From an uncultured Oscillospiraceae bacterium (lineage in GTDB: Bacteria; Bacillota; Clostridia; Oscillospirales; Oscillospiraceae), in the NCBI GenBank assembly GCA_934511165.1, contig CAKSWA010000026.1, positions 1-30,926 on the forward strand: a stretch of 30,926 nucleotides of DNA, read 5' to 3'. Shown here in pieces: positions 1 to 6,586 of the stretch. Below the pieces are notes generated by a model that was not told where the DNA came from, did not search any database, and was given only the letters and a program-made list of their open reading frames with translations. Numbering within the stretch: the first letter of the stretch is position 1; each line of letters opens with the position of its first letter. Both the position numbers and the translations under genes were made by a program.

Positions 1-73
<73 letters not shown>

Positions 74-110
74 AAAAGTACCGAAATTTAACGATTTCGG
101 TACTTTTTCT
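74..110 (+). terminator. Terminator after tRNA-Ala
   Basis: Arms AAAGTACCGAAAT (75-87) and ATTTCGGTACTTT (94-106) form a perfect 13-bp stem with a six-base loop, flanked by A and T runs, so it could work in both directions. The 15-base arm AAAAAGTACCGAAAT recurs exactly in the hairpin at 1248-1283. Confidence 0.85.
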
Positions 111-158
111 TTGTTTTTGCCCCCGCTTTTGTTAGTGGCTATTTTTATTTATTTCTGT

Positions 159-180
159 CTATTGGTCACCTATTGGTCAC
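159..180. repeat. 11-bp tandem direct repeat CTATTGGTCAC x2
   Basis: CTATTGGTCAC occurs back to back at 159-169 and 170-180. The repeat covers the last codons and stop of the small minus-strand gene that ends at 166. Because it lies about 90 bases from the tRNA 3' end, it could be a recombinase arm-site remnant or a simple slippage duplication. The sequence does not decide. Confidence 0.6.
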
Positions 181-423
181 ATATTTGCGCATCAAAAAGC
201 CGCTCGGATCTCTCCGGGCGGCTCTCTTTATTTCTCCCATGATTTCTTTTCTATGTCCATTTCCGCCGTAATACCGGGAAATTTTTTTCAACTCGGCAAA
301 CCTCGCCAAAGCTGTGCGGCGCTCTGTGCCGGGAAAAGTTTCTGTTTTCGTTTCTACACTCGTCCCGTCCTCGTAGTCGGTGTAATGGTGGATATAATAG
401 ATTTTCCGGTTATCATAGTTCAC
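166..423 (-). CDS. Small hypothetical protein beside tRNA-Ala
   Basis: An 85-residue basic, tyrosine-rich protein that I do not recognise. It starts with KIYYIHHYTDYEDG and ends with FLMRKYVTNR. I chose the GTG start at 423 because GGAG lies six bases upstream; the frame is open for only ten codons above it. There is no signal peptide, membrane segment or cysteine pair. It reads toward the tRNA-Ala 3' end, a place where integrative elements often end, and the DNA around it looks more AT-rich than the core genes of the window. It may be an accessory gene, or the surviving part of one, from a lost element. That is inference from position only. Confidence 0.45.
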   Translation of the reverse strand: MNYDNRKIYYIHHYTDYEDGTSVETKTETFPGTERRTALARFAELKKISRYYGGNGHRKEIMGEIKRAARRDPSGFLMRKYVTNR

Positions 424-508
424 GTACCGCTCCAGTTTGATCCGCTGACGGCTTTACACGGGGCACGTGGCTGGCGGCAGTATAATATATCTGTCAAACA
501 ACGAAAAC

Positions 509-536
509 GGAGCGGGAAATGCAGAGCTCCCGCTCC
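509..536 (-). terminator. Probable terminator for the minus-strand gene debris
   Basis: Arms GGAGCGGGA (509-517) and TCCCGCTCC (528-536) form a perfect 9-bp GC-rich stem. On the minus strand it is followed by GTTTTCGTTGTTT. It lies just downstream of the decayed minus-strand reading frame that ends at 549. Confidence 0.55.
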
Positions 537-548
537 TACTGCGTTTTA

Positions 549-990
549 TCAAAATACAAATGGTTCATCCTTGATTGCTCCATAAGCAAAAGGATTGCCC
601 CCCAATTCGCTACGAATTAATGCTCCACAGCATAAAAAGATTTTACGGTTACGATTATTTCACGTTTCGAAGTAGCTAGTTCATCCCAAACGTCAATATT
701 CAGCGTAACATCATCGCTGGCTATCATTTAGCTTTAATTTTTACCTGTGATGACTGATTTGGAATTAACTGATAAGGCGGTGTAGGGGCAGTTGTCCAGA
801 ACAGATCGAAGTTGAAGTGATGTACTTTAAACTTGGCCGCAAGATTCGTTACATGAAGAAGGTCGGATTTGAAGTCACGTCTTGATTTGCTGCTCAAAAG
901 GTCTTCAATCCTTCCAATGTCACAGCTACGCAGAATTTCTTCCTCCAGATTGGAAACCTGGGAGATTGTAACAACATGTGCAGGACGCTT
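549..990 (-). pseudogene. Decayed minus-strand gene, several frameshifts
   Basis: Three consecutive minus-strand frames look like coding sequence but are broken. The frame 990-724 reads through SQVSNLEEEILRSCDIGRIE and HVTNLAAKFKVHHFNFDLFW and ends in TGA. It overlaps ATG 727, which opens a 36-codon frame to a stop at 617 (residues such as DDVTLNIDVWDEL). A third frame, containing IRSELGGNPFAYGAIKDEP, ends at 549. Each gives a plausible amphipathic protein sequence, while the opposite strand is full of stops. The upstream frame has no good start codon or ribosome site. I read this as one gene (or two overlapping ones) broken by frameshifts. I do not recognise the family. Confidence 0.45.
617..727 (-). 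CDS. Possible 36-aa ORF overlapping the upstream stop by ATGA
   Basis: ATG 727-725 overlaps the TGA of the preceding frame (726-724) in the manner of translational coupling, and the frame closes at 617. The sequence is acidic then beta-rich (VTLNIDVWDEL, REIIVTVKSFY). It could be a tiny coupled gene, but I think it more likely that it is the middle piece of the frameshifted pseudogene at 549-990, since protein-like sequence continues in a third frame beyond its stop. Confidence 0.3.
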   Translation of the reverse strand: MIASDDVTLNIDVWDELATSKREIIVTVKSFYAVEH

Positions 991-1247
991 TCAATGATCC
1001 ACCCGGACTGATGTTCCGCCTCACCTGCGAGGATGTAACGCCCTTGGACGGCATACGTTCCCAAGACGGTGTGACCATTGTTCGTCCGGAAAGCTATGAG
1101 CCGTATGTTACCTGCATTTTTGATGACCCTGCCGATAATCTGACGTACTCTTATGTCCCGGACCCTACGAACGTGCCGAAGTATTAAGTCCAACGGGTAT
1201 ATACCGGCAAAGCTGCTTACGAAAAATACGATGCGGAAGGCATAGAC
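978..1247 (+). pseudogene. Plus-strand gene fragment with an internal stop
   Basis: From 978 the plus strand reads 69 codons of convincing protein (RLTCEDVTPLDGIRSQDG, VRPESYEPYVTCIFDD) to a TAA at 1185-1187. In the same frame after the stop it continues with VYTGKAAYEKYDAEGID up to the terminator arm at 1248. The nominal GTG start has no ribosome site and a stop lies three codons upstream, so the 5' part is missing. I interpret this as the 3' end of a gene carrying a nonsense mutation. The family is not recognised. It abuts the minus-strand debris head to head at about 980-990. Confidence 0.4.
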
Positions 1248-1283
1248 AAAAAGTACCGAAATCGCTTGATTTCGGTACTTTTT
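1248..1283 (-). terminator. Terminator of the U32-like gene (shared hairpin arms)
   Basis: AAAAAGTACCGAAAT (1248-1262) pairs with ATTTCGGTACTTTTT (1269-1283) around a six-base loop, with T runs on both strands. It lies 15 bases downstream of the minus-strand gene ending at 1299. The arms are identical to those of the tRNA-Ala terminator; only the loop differs (CGCTTG against TTAACG). Confidence 0.8.
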
Positions 1284-1298
1284 CATGTTTTAGAAAAA

Positions 1299-2207
1299 TC
1301 AGAAAAGATCGAGCATGCTGTCGAGATATATTTCTTCGCGCAGCGGTAGATGGTACTCCGGCTTTGTCATATAGTGCAGCAGAAATTCCAGCAGCAGCGC
1401 GCTGCCGAGACCGCGGCCCTCGATCTTGAAATGCGAAAAGCCCATGGGCAGATACGTATCCCGGATGTCCGCCGCGCCGATGAAGCCCGGATTTTTCATT
1501 GCCTCCGAAAACCGGTAGCCCCGCGCGCCGCCGGGCGCGGCGCAGCGGTGCTCCACATCCTCGCCGAGATTCTTTCGGCTGACCGCTTCGTAACACGCTC
1601 TCCGCTCGGCGCAGCGAAAGTCGCAGCACTCGTTGCAGAGAAACTCCACCTTGTCCTTCTCCCTCTGCGGCAGCGCGCCGAGCTTATCCAGCGCCCGGTT
1701 CAGCCGGAAATCCGGCACAACGAAGCGGAATTCCTCCCGCCCCAGCTCCTTTTCAAACGCCCGGAAGTCCGTCAGTACCTTGGTGGTGGAGGAAACAAAA
1801 TACAAATTGGGATACTTTCGCCGGAGATAGGAAAGCAGCAGCTCCGAATGGACGATGACGCCGCTCTGCGGCGTTTGGCTGTCATTAAAAAGCGCGCAGA
1901 GGGTGTTGCACTTCGCATCCGAAAGATGCTCCTCCCGCAGCAGGGAGTTGCTGAACGTGAGCCGCGCCGAAATGCCGTATTCGCGCAGCAGCGAGAGCAC
2001 CTCGCGCGCCTCGTCGTCCCCGAAGCCCGCGCGCCCGCCGCCCCAGAGGCAGTCTGCCGGCGCGCCGTAGATCGAGCCGATATCGCACCAATCGTAAAAC
2101 CACGTCCGGTGCTCCCGGAACAGCGGCAGAAAGACGCGGTAAAATTCGTAAAACTCAAAAAGTCCCGGCAGATGGTACAGCGCCGTGCGCCTGGACGGTT
2201 TTTCCAT
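1299..2207 (-). CDS. U32-peptidase-like iron-sulfur TIM-barrel protein
   Basis: A protein of 302 residues. I chose the ATG at 2207 over longer in-frame options because AGGGGAGGGAGAG lies directly upstream and the protein-like sequence begins there (MEKPSRRTALYHLPGL). The middle (FSNSLL, then SELLLSYLRRKYPNLYFVSS and VVPDFRLNRALDKL) has the pattern of collagenase-like/U32 proteins. A cysteine group CNECC-DFRC-C in the second half, with a later cysteine (RCAAPGG), resembles the Fe-S ligands of the UbiU/UbiV-PrtC group. Expected role: a cytoplasmic Fe-S protein, perhaps acting on RNA or a small molecule rather than a protease. No neighbour explains it. The family is assigned by pattern, not search. 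Confidence 0.6.
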   Translation of the reverse strand: MEKPSRRTALYHLPGLFEFYEFYRVFLPLFREHRTWFYDWCDIGSIYGAPADCLWGGGRAGFGDDEAREVLSLLREYGISARLTFSNSLLREEHLSDAKCNTLCALFNDSQTPQSGVIVHSELLLSYLRRKYPNLYFVSSTTKVLTDFRAFEKELGREEFRFVVPDFRLNRALDKLGALPQREKDKVEFLCNECCDFRCAERRACYEAVSRKNLGEDVEHRCAAPGGARGYRFSEAMKNPGFIGAADIRDTYLPMGFSHFKIEGRGLGSALLLEFLLHYMTKPEYHLPLREEIYLDSMLDLF

Positions 2208-2300
2208 TTCTCTCCCTCCCCTCCTTTTTATTTTATCACAGACGGTCAACTTTTTCAGCTTGTTTTCAGCTCGCCGCCGTATGCTGACGCCAGAAACGAA

Positions 2301-2308
2301 AAGGAGGT
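2301..2308 (+). promoter_or_regulatory. Strong RBS for the lipoprotein pseudogene
   Basis: AAGGAGGT lies eight bases before ATG 2317 and fixes the start at the lipoprotein signal peptide rather than at the longer in-frame starts upstream. Confidence 0.8.
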
Positions 2309-2316
2309 CATTCCTT

Positions 2317-3149
2317 ATGAAAACGACAAGAAAAATTTTTGCAATCCTTTGTGCCGCGGCGATGCTGTTCTCTCTCGCCGCGTGCGGCAGCACGACAAGC
2401 ACACCGGTAACAACGTCCGAGCCCACCGCAGCGGCGGACAACGAAGAGGCCACGCCCGGCGACGGCTCCGCCCCGGCGGATGCTCCAGAAAAGCCGGATG
2501 GCGAACCGGGCGAAAAGCCCGATGGTGAGCCGCCAGAGAAGCCGGACGGGGAATCGGGGAAAAGCCCGACGGCGCGCCCCTGGAGAAGCCGGACGGTGAG
2601 CCGGATGAGAAACCGGACGGGCAGCCCGGCGGTCAGGGCGGCGCTCCCGGCGGCCAGGGCGGCGGCTTTGGCGGCAGCAGCGAGGTGACGCAGGGTTCGA
2701 GCGCAAACACGATCACCGAAGACGGCACGTACTCCGGCACAACGTACTCCTCCACCGGCGACGATGAAAACGCTCTGCGCGTAGACGGCGCTGCCGTCAC
2801 GCTCGACGGCGTCACCGTCGAGAAGAGCGCGGGTGCAACGTCCAATACCGAAAACGGTGACTTCTACGGCGTGAACGCCGCCCTGCTCGCCACGAACGGC
2901 GCGACCGTAACCATCAAAAACGCCGCGGTAACCTCGTCCGCGCAGAACGGCAACGGCGTATTCAGCTACGGCAGCGGCGCGACCGTGAACATCTCCGATT
3001 CTACCATCACGACGACCGCTGACAACTCCGGCGGCATCCAGACGACCGGCGGCGGCACAACGAACGCCTCCAACCTCACCGTGGAAACGAGCGGCAACTC
3101 CTCCGCCGCCATCCGCTCCGACCGCGCCGACGGCACGGTGATGAGATGA
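2317..3149 (+). pseudogene. Surface lipoprotein with beta-helix carbohydrate-binding domain, frameshifted and truncated
   Basis: The start encodes a lipoprotein signal peptide (basic MKTTRK, hydrophobic core, lipobox SLAAC). A Thr/Ala-rich linker and six EKPDGxxx octapeptide repeats follow. The first three are in frame. A one-base deletion at about 2558 shifts translation into an Arg/Ala-rich tail ending at 2688. The original frame resumes at once with repeats four to six, a GGQGG linker, then TITEDGTYSGTTYSSTGDDE and a run of short beta-helix repeats (DGAAVTLDGVTVEKS, GATVTIKNAAVTSS, GATVNISDSTITTT). This is the signature of the Cthe_2159/DUF4353-type carbohydrate-binding proteins as I recall them. 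Those proteins run several hundred residues further, but here a stop at 3149 cuts the helix inside a repeat (IRSDRADGTVMR). The gene therefore has two independent lesions. Confidence 0.8.
2488..2630 (+). repeat. 24-bp coding tandem repeat (EKPDGEPx), 6 copies
   Basis: Units start at 2488, 2512, 2536, 2559, 2583 and 2607. Each encodes GluLysProAspGly plus three variable residues. The third unit is 23 bp long, and this one-base loss (GG instead of GGN before GAAAAG at 2559) is the frameshift of the lipoprotein gene. Confidence 0.85.
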
Positions 3150-3157
3150 TCCCGATT

Positions 3158-3196
3158 AAGAAAGCGGTACAGCAGATTTGCTGTACCGCTTTTTTC
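3158..3196 (+). terminator. Terminator after the lipoprotein pseudogene
   Basis: AAAGCGGTACAGCA pairs with TGCTGTACCGCTTT around a short loop, and T residues follow (CTTTTTTCCC). It starts within ten bases of the premature stop at 3149, so the missing part of the gene is not simply lying downstream. Confidence 0.85.
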
Positions 3197-3204
3197 CCGA
3201 CGCA

Positions 3205-3233
3205 TTGACAGAAGAAAGCCTGCCATATATAAT
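3205..3233 (+). promoter_or_regulatory. Consensus promoter of the first hydroxyacid dehydrogenase
   Basis: TTGACA (3205-3210), a 17-base spacer, and TATAAT (3228-3233): both hexamers match the sigma-A consensus perfectly. A perfect palindrome TGTATACA (3240-3247) sits at the expected start of transcription. It resembles the core of GntR-family operators and may be a repressor site. Confidence 0.8.
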
Positions 3234-3278
3234 CGCCGGTGTATACATGCGCTGCCGTAGAAAATGAAAGGACAAATC

Positions 3279-4208
3279 ATGAAGATTTTTGTTAACGATC
3301 ATATTCACGAAGCAGGCTTTGAAAAAATGAAAAAGATGGGAGTTGAAGTGATCTCTGATTTTAATCGCGTGGATGAATGCGACGGAATGATCGTCCGGGG
3401 CGTCGTCGCGTCGCGAGAGCTTCTCACGAAAGCAAAGAATCTGAAGGTCGTGGGAAAGCACGGCGCCGGCTACAACACCATCGACACCGCTGCATGCAAG
3501 GAACTAGGCATCCGCGTGGTTTACACCCCGGGCATGAACGCACAGGGCGTAGCCGAACTGATCGTAACACTGATGCTGGATGTCTCTCGGAAGGTCAGCT
3601 ACATTGATCGCTGCATTGTGGACGGGACCTACGATGACACCCGGAAAAGCGAGCTGACCGGCTGGGAGATCGGCGGAAAAACCGTTGCCTTCGTCGGATT
3701 CGGCAACGTGAGCCGCAAAGCGGCAAAGATCCTGCGCTGCGGCTTTGACATGAAGGTGCTCGCCTATGACGAGTATCTTCCTGACGAGGTATTCGCCGAA
3801 AACGGTGCCGTGAAGTATGCTTCTCTCGAGGAAATGCTTCCGCAGGCCGACTACGTCAGCATCTGTGTCCCGCTTACGGAAGAGACCCGCAATATGTTCA
3901 ACGCGGAAATGCTCTCGAAGATGAAGCCTACGGCGATTTTGATCAACACCGCCCGCGGAGGGATCGTTGATGAAGAAGCGCTGTACAATGCGCTCACCTC
4001 CGGGACGATCGCCGGTGCCGGACTGGATGTTTTCGAGGAGGAACCGGTTTCTAATAAGAATCGTCTGGTGAGTCTTCCGAACTTTGTCGCCACGCCGCAC
4101 ATCGGTGGAAGCACAGAGGAATCGATCTTCCGTGTCACGGATACCGTCATCGACGAGGTCGTTGCGGTTCTGGAAGGAAGAGAGCCGCGTTTCGAGGTCA
4201 AGCTGTAA
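3279..4208 (+). CDS. D-2-hydroxyacid dehydrogenase (phosphoglycerate dehydrogenase-like)
   Basis: A protein of 309 residues. I prefer ATG 3279 to ATG 3264 because GAAAGGA lies seven bases upstream of it. The NAD-binding Rossmann motif is VAFVGFGNVS (137-144). The catalytic triad of the family is in place: Arg226 in NTARGG, Glu255 in DVFEEEP, His274 in ATPHIGG. It should interconvert a D-2-hydroxy acid and a 2-oxo acid with NAD(H) in the cytoplasm. It lacks the C-terminal ACT/ASB regulatory domains of serine-pathway SerA, so a catabolic or detoxifying role fits better. It has its own promoter and lies just upstream of the lacI gene, and a second member of the family is encoded in the transporter operon at 8648. 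The substrate cannot be read from sequence. Confidence 0.88.
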   Translation: MKIFVNDHIHEAGFEKMKKMGVEVISDFNRVDECDGMIVRGVVASRELLTKAKNLKVVGKHGAGYNTIDTAACKELGIRVVYTPGMNAQGVAELIVTLMLDVSRKVSYIDRCIVDGTYDDTRKSELTGWEIGGKTVAFVGFGNVSRKAAKILRCGFDMKVLAYDEYLPDEVFAENGAVKYASLEEMLPQADYVSICVPLTEETRNMFNAEMLSKMKPTAILINTARGGIVDEEALYNALTSGTIAGAGLDVFEEEPVSNKNRLVSLPNFVATPHIGGSTEESIFRVTDTVIDEVVAVLEGREPRFEVKL

Positions 4209-4227
4209 ACCGCTTTCTTGCACAATC

Positions 4228-4253
4228 TACAAATTTTTCTGAAGTAATTTGTA
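4228..4253. other. Inverted repeat between dehydrogenase and lacI
   Basis: TACAAATT (4228-4235) and AATTTGTA (4246-4253) form an 8-bp stem. On the minus strand a T run precedes it; on the plus strand AAAAAA follows. It is not a typical terminator for the dehydrogenase transcript and could instead be a regulatory palindrome upstream of the lacI promoter. Confidence 0.4.
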
Positions 4254-4264
4254 AAAAACCCATG

Positions 4265-4293
4265 GTGACAAATTCGGCAAAGCCATGTATACT
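4265..4293 (+). promoter_or_regulatory. Promoter of the LacI-family regulator gene
   Basis: GTGACA (4265-4270), a 17-base spacer, TATACT (4288-4293). Transcription would begin near 4300, placing the operator at 4321-4344 just downstream of the start, a position suited to autorepression. Confidence 0.65.
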
Positions 4294-4320
4294 GTACTCA
4301 ATTCATTGTTTTATGAGACG

Positions 4321-4344
4321 TTAACCGGTTTCGTAACGGGTTTT
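4321..4344. promoter_or_regulatory. Putative LacI-family operator O1 (autoregulation)
   Basis: TTAACCGGTTTCG (4321-4333) is a LacI-type box with central CCGG. A weaker copy, TAACGGGTTT, follows at 4334-4343. The same sequence GTTAACCGGTTTCGT, with a better second box, stands before the transporter operon at 5448-5473, which makes the regulator encoded in between the obvious ligand. Confidence 0.7.
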
Positions 4345-4348
4345 TCAA

Positions 4349-5377
4349 ATGAAAAAAGAAAGTTTGACAATTCAAACGGTCGCGGAAATGGTCGGTGTTT
4401 CCAAAACAACGGTCTCCCGCTTTCTTAACGGCAAGTATGAGTACATGTCCGCAGAAACGCAGGAAGCCATCCGTTCTGCCATCGAAAAAAGCCATTACCG
4501 TCCGAGCCAGGTTGCCCGCACGCTTTCCACCAAGCGGAGCAATCTGATCGCCATCGTGTGCCCCGGCGTTGCCGTCCAGTCCTCGCATCTCTTTTTGCAG
4601 GGCGTGGATACTGCGATCCAGAACAGCGGCTATGACTACATCATTCTCTCCTGCGGAGAGGACTATCTGCGCGAATGCTCCGCGCTGAACCGCTGCATTG
4701 ACCAGCAGGTCGACGGGATCCTTTTCAGCCCCGTTACGGATAACGGCGAGCTTATCACAAAAATCGCAGAGAGCAGCATTCCGGTCGTCATGTTTGACCG
4801 CGTTATCGACGGCTGGACACACAGCAGCGTTTCCATCGATCACCGCGGGATGATGATTGCCGCGCTCGATCACCTGGAGAAGCAGGGCTACAGCGATATT
4901 TTCCTTTTTACCCGCAAATTCAAAGCGCCCAATACCCGCTATATCCGCAAAGAAGCCTTCTGTGAATACATGAGTTCACACTTCAGAAAAGCGCAGAAGA
5001 ACTGCGTGGTTTATCTGGACAAGGGAGACGAACTGTATCCCTCAATCTGCCGCGCACTGCAGCAGATACGCGCGGAGCACGCCGGTAAGCCTGCGGTAGT
5101 ATTTGCCGCGGATATGATCACACTGCACGCCGTCCTGCGCGCTGCGCGCGCACTCGCCATCCGCATCCCGGAGGATCTCCGTGTGATCGGTTATGATCAG
5201 CAAAGCAGCGCTGGGCTCTGCTCCCCCAGCATTACCTATCTGGAACAGCCGCTCTATGAGCTTGGCCAGACCGCCGTTCGCCTTCTGGTTAACTGCATTG
5301 AGCACAAAGGGGCGGCCGATCAAACCGTCGTTCTCAAGGGAAAGCTTGTCATCGGTGAATCAACCTCCATACGCTGA
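4349..5377 (+). CDS. LacI-family transcriptional regulator
   Basis: A protein of 342 residues, normal length for the family. The N-terminal helix-turn-helix is TVAEMVGVSKTTVSRFLNGK (10-29), followed by the hinge region SQVARTLSTKRSN. The rest is a periplasmic-binding-protein-like effector domain (for example QQVDGILFSP, the conserved dimer-surface VIGYDQQSSAGL, and SITYLEQPLYELGQTAVRLL). The ribosome site before ATG 4349 is weak; the codons up to it overlap the operator region. It very likely represses both its own gene and the tctC-led operon through the paired AACCGGTT boxes, released by the transported acid or a metabolite of it. The effector is unknown. Confidence 0.92.
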   Translation: MKKESLTIQTVAEMVGVSKTTVSRFLNGKYEYMSAETQEAIRSAIEKSHYRPSQVARTLSTKRSNLIAIVCPGVAVQSSHLFLQGVDTAIQNSGYDYIILSCGEDYLRECSALNRCIDQQVDGILFSPVTDNGELITKIAESSIPVVMFDRVIDGWTHSSVSIDHRGMMIAALDHLEKQGYSDIFLFTRKFKAPNTRYIRKEAFCEYMSSHFRKAQKNCVVYLDKGDELYPSICRALQQIRAEHAGKPAVVFAADMITLHAVLRAARALAIRIPEDLRVIGYDQQSSAGLCSPSITYLEQPLYELGQTAVRLLVNCIEHKGAADQTVVLKGKLVIGESTSIR

Positions 5378-5447
5378 ACCGCCGATTCATCCCCCGAAAG
5401 CAAAGCAGCGCCGTATAAACCGGGAAAAACTTCTCTTTTTCTTTAAT

Positions 5448-5473
5448 GTTAACCGGTTTCGTTTACCGGTTAA
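5448..5473. promoter_or_regulatory. Putative LacI-family operator O2 of the transporter operon
   Basis: TTAACCGGT (5449-5457) and ACCGGTTAA (5465-5473) are perfect inverted arms spaced by seven bases. Read another way, they are two LacI boxes, each centred on CCGG, 13 bp apart. The site lies 30 bases before ATG 5503, where it could block initiation or elongation. I could not assign the -10/-35 hexamers with confidence; TTTAAT just before it is a possible -10. Confidence 0.78.
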
Positions 5474-5502
5474 TATAAAACAAAACGAAAGGAATCAATA
5501 CC

Positions 5503-6552
5503 ATGAAGAAAGCTCTCAGTATCCTTCTTGCTCTGATTCTCGTTGTCGGCATGATGGCCGGCTGCGGAACCACCGCGACCCCGACCCCGACCGAGGCCCC
5601 TGCCGCCGAGGCTCCCGCCGCTGAAACTCCCGCTTCCGAGGCTCCCGCCGAGGATGTCAAATACCCCGAGACCGTGACGATCGTCTGCGGCTACTCTGCC
5701 GGCGGTTCCTCCGATTTCATGTGCCGCACGCTGGCCACCTCTCTGGAAAAAGTTCTTGGCGTGACGGTCATCGTTGAGGATATGCCCGGTTCCTCCGGCT
5801 GGATCGCGCTCAACGAAATGTTCCAGACTCCCGCCGATAAGGCCGACGGCTCCCGCCTCTATCTTGCCGGCACCGGCACGGCTTTCGGCAAGTATGATCC
5901 GGACAACCCGCGCGAGTTCTTCTACACCGACTTCATCCCCATGGCTTCCGAAGTTGTTGACTATGGCATCATTGCTATCCGCAACGACGAGACCCGCTTC
6001 ACCGACCTTGCCTCCTTCCTTGACTATGCCAAAGAGAACGAAGTGCTCATCGGCGCTTCCGGCTCCAACATTCTCTCCGACGACGTTAACGCCATGCAGA
6101 AGTTTGCCAACCTGCACGGCATGAAATACTCCGTCGTGCAGACCGACGGCTCCAGCGATACCAAGCTTCTCTTCCAGCAGGGCAGCACCGATGTGATGTT
6201 CGCCAACGTCGGCGATGTTCTTGCCGATGTTTCCTCCGGTGCGTACAAGGTTCTCTGCGTCATGGCTCCCGAGCGTTCCGCCCTTCTCCCCGAAATTCCC
6301 ACCGTTGAAGAGCTCGGCTTCGGCCCCATCTACAACTTCTCCCTGCGCGGCTACGGCTATCCCGCCGGCACCCCCGACGCCATTGTTGAATGGATGCTGA
6401 AGGGACTGGAAGAAGCCATCAACGATCCCGATACCGTTGCCACCCTCGCCGCCACTGGTGCTGAGACCGTCTGCTACATCGGCGATGATTTCACCCAGGT
6501 CATCAGCGACGACCTGGATTCCGCGCTGGAAGCCTGGGGGCTGGAGCGCTGA
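5503..6552 (+). CDS. tctC: Tripartite tricarboxylate transporter, substrate-binding lipoprotein TctC (Bug family)
   Basis: A protein of 349 residues starting with a lipoprotein signal peptide (MKKALSILLALILVV, lipobox MAGC, acylated Cys21). An Ala/Pro/Glu-rich linker (TEAPAAEAPAAETPASEAP) tethers the binding domain. The mature domain begins YPETVTIVCGYSAGGSSDF and contains GSSGWIALNEM, the usual TctC/Bug pattern around the carboxylate-binding loops. It captures a carboxylic acid outside the membrane and hands it to TctAB. In Gram-positive cells it must be lipid-anchored, as seen. It is first in the operon, directly behind operator O2. A stable hairpin separates it from tctB, which should favour higher expression of this component. 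Confidence 0.93.
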   Translation: MKKALSILLALILVVGMMAGCGTTATPTPTEAPAAEAPAAETPASEAPAEDVKYPETVTIVCGYSAGGSSDFMCRTLATSLEKVLGVTVIVEDMPGSSGWIALNEMFQTPADKADGSRLYLAGTGTAFGKYDPDNPREFFYTDFIPMASEVVDYGIIAIRNDETRFTDLASFLDYAKENEVLIGASGSNILSDDVNAMQKFANLHGMKYSVVQTDGSSDTKLLFQQGSTDVMFANVGDVLADVSSGAYKVLCVMAPERSALLPEIPTVEELGFGPIYNFSLRGYGYPAGTPDAIVEWMLKGLEEAINDPDTVATLAATGAETVCYIGDDFTQVISDDLDSALEAWGLER

Positions 6553-6586
6553 TTTTCCTCGCTCGAGCGGCATGTTGCATGAATCA

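Noticed and set aside
253..585. 110-codon plus-strand frame
   Set aside because: It lies opposite the small minus-strand gene, has no ribosome site, and the peptide is low in protein-like pattern.
894..1286. 130-codon minus-strand frame
   Set aside because: It overlaps the plus-strand fragment at 978-1247, which has more convincing codons. It also starts inside the terminator hairpin and is rich in Arg/Ile of the antisense type. A short part (GWIIESVL) could belong to the decayed minus-strand gene, but I cannot prove it.
1350..2528. 392-codon plus-strand frame opposite the U32-like gene
   Set aside because: An antisense shadow: Arg/Ala-rich, no ribosome site, and it runs through the promoter of the lipoprotein gene.
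2488..2630. Six regular repeats considered as a CRISPR-like array
   Set aside because: Units are contiguous 24-bp coding repeats without spacers; they encode EKPDG octapeptides.
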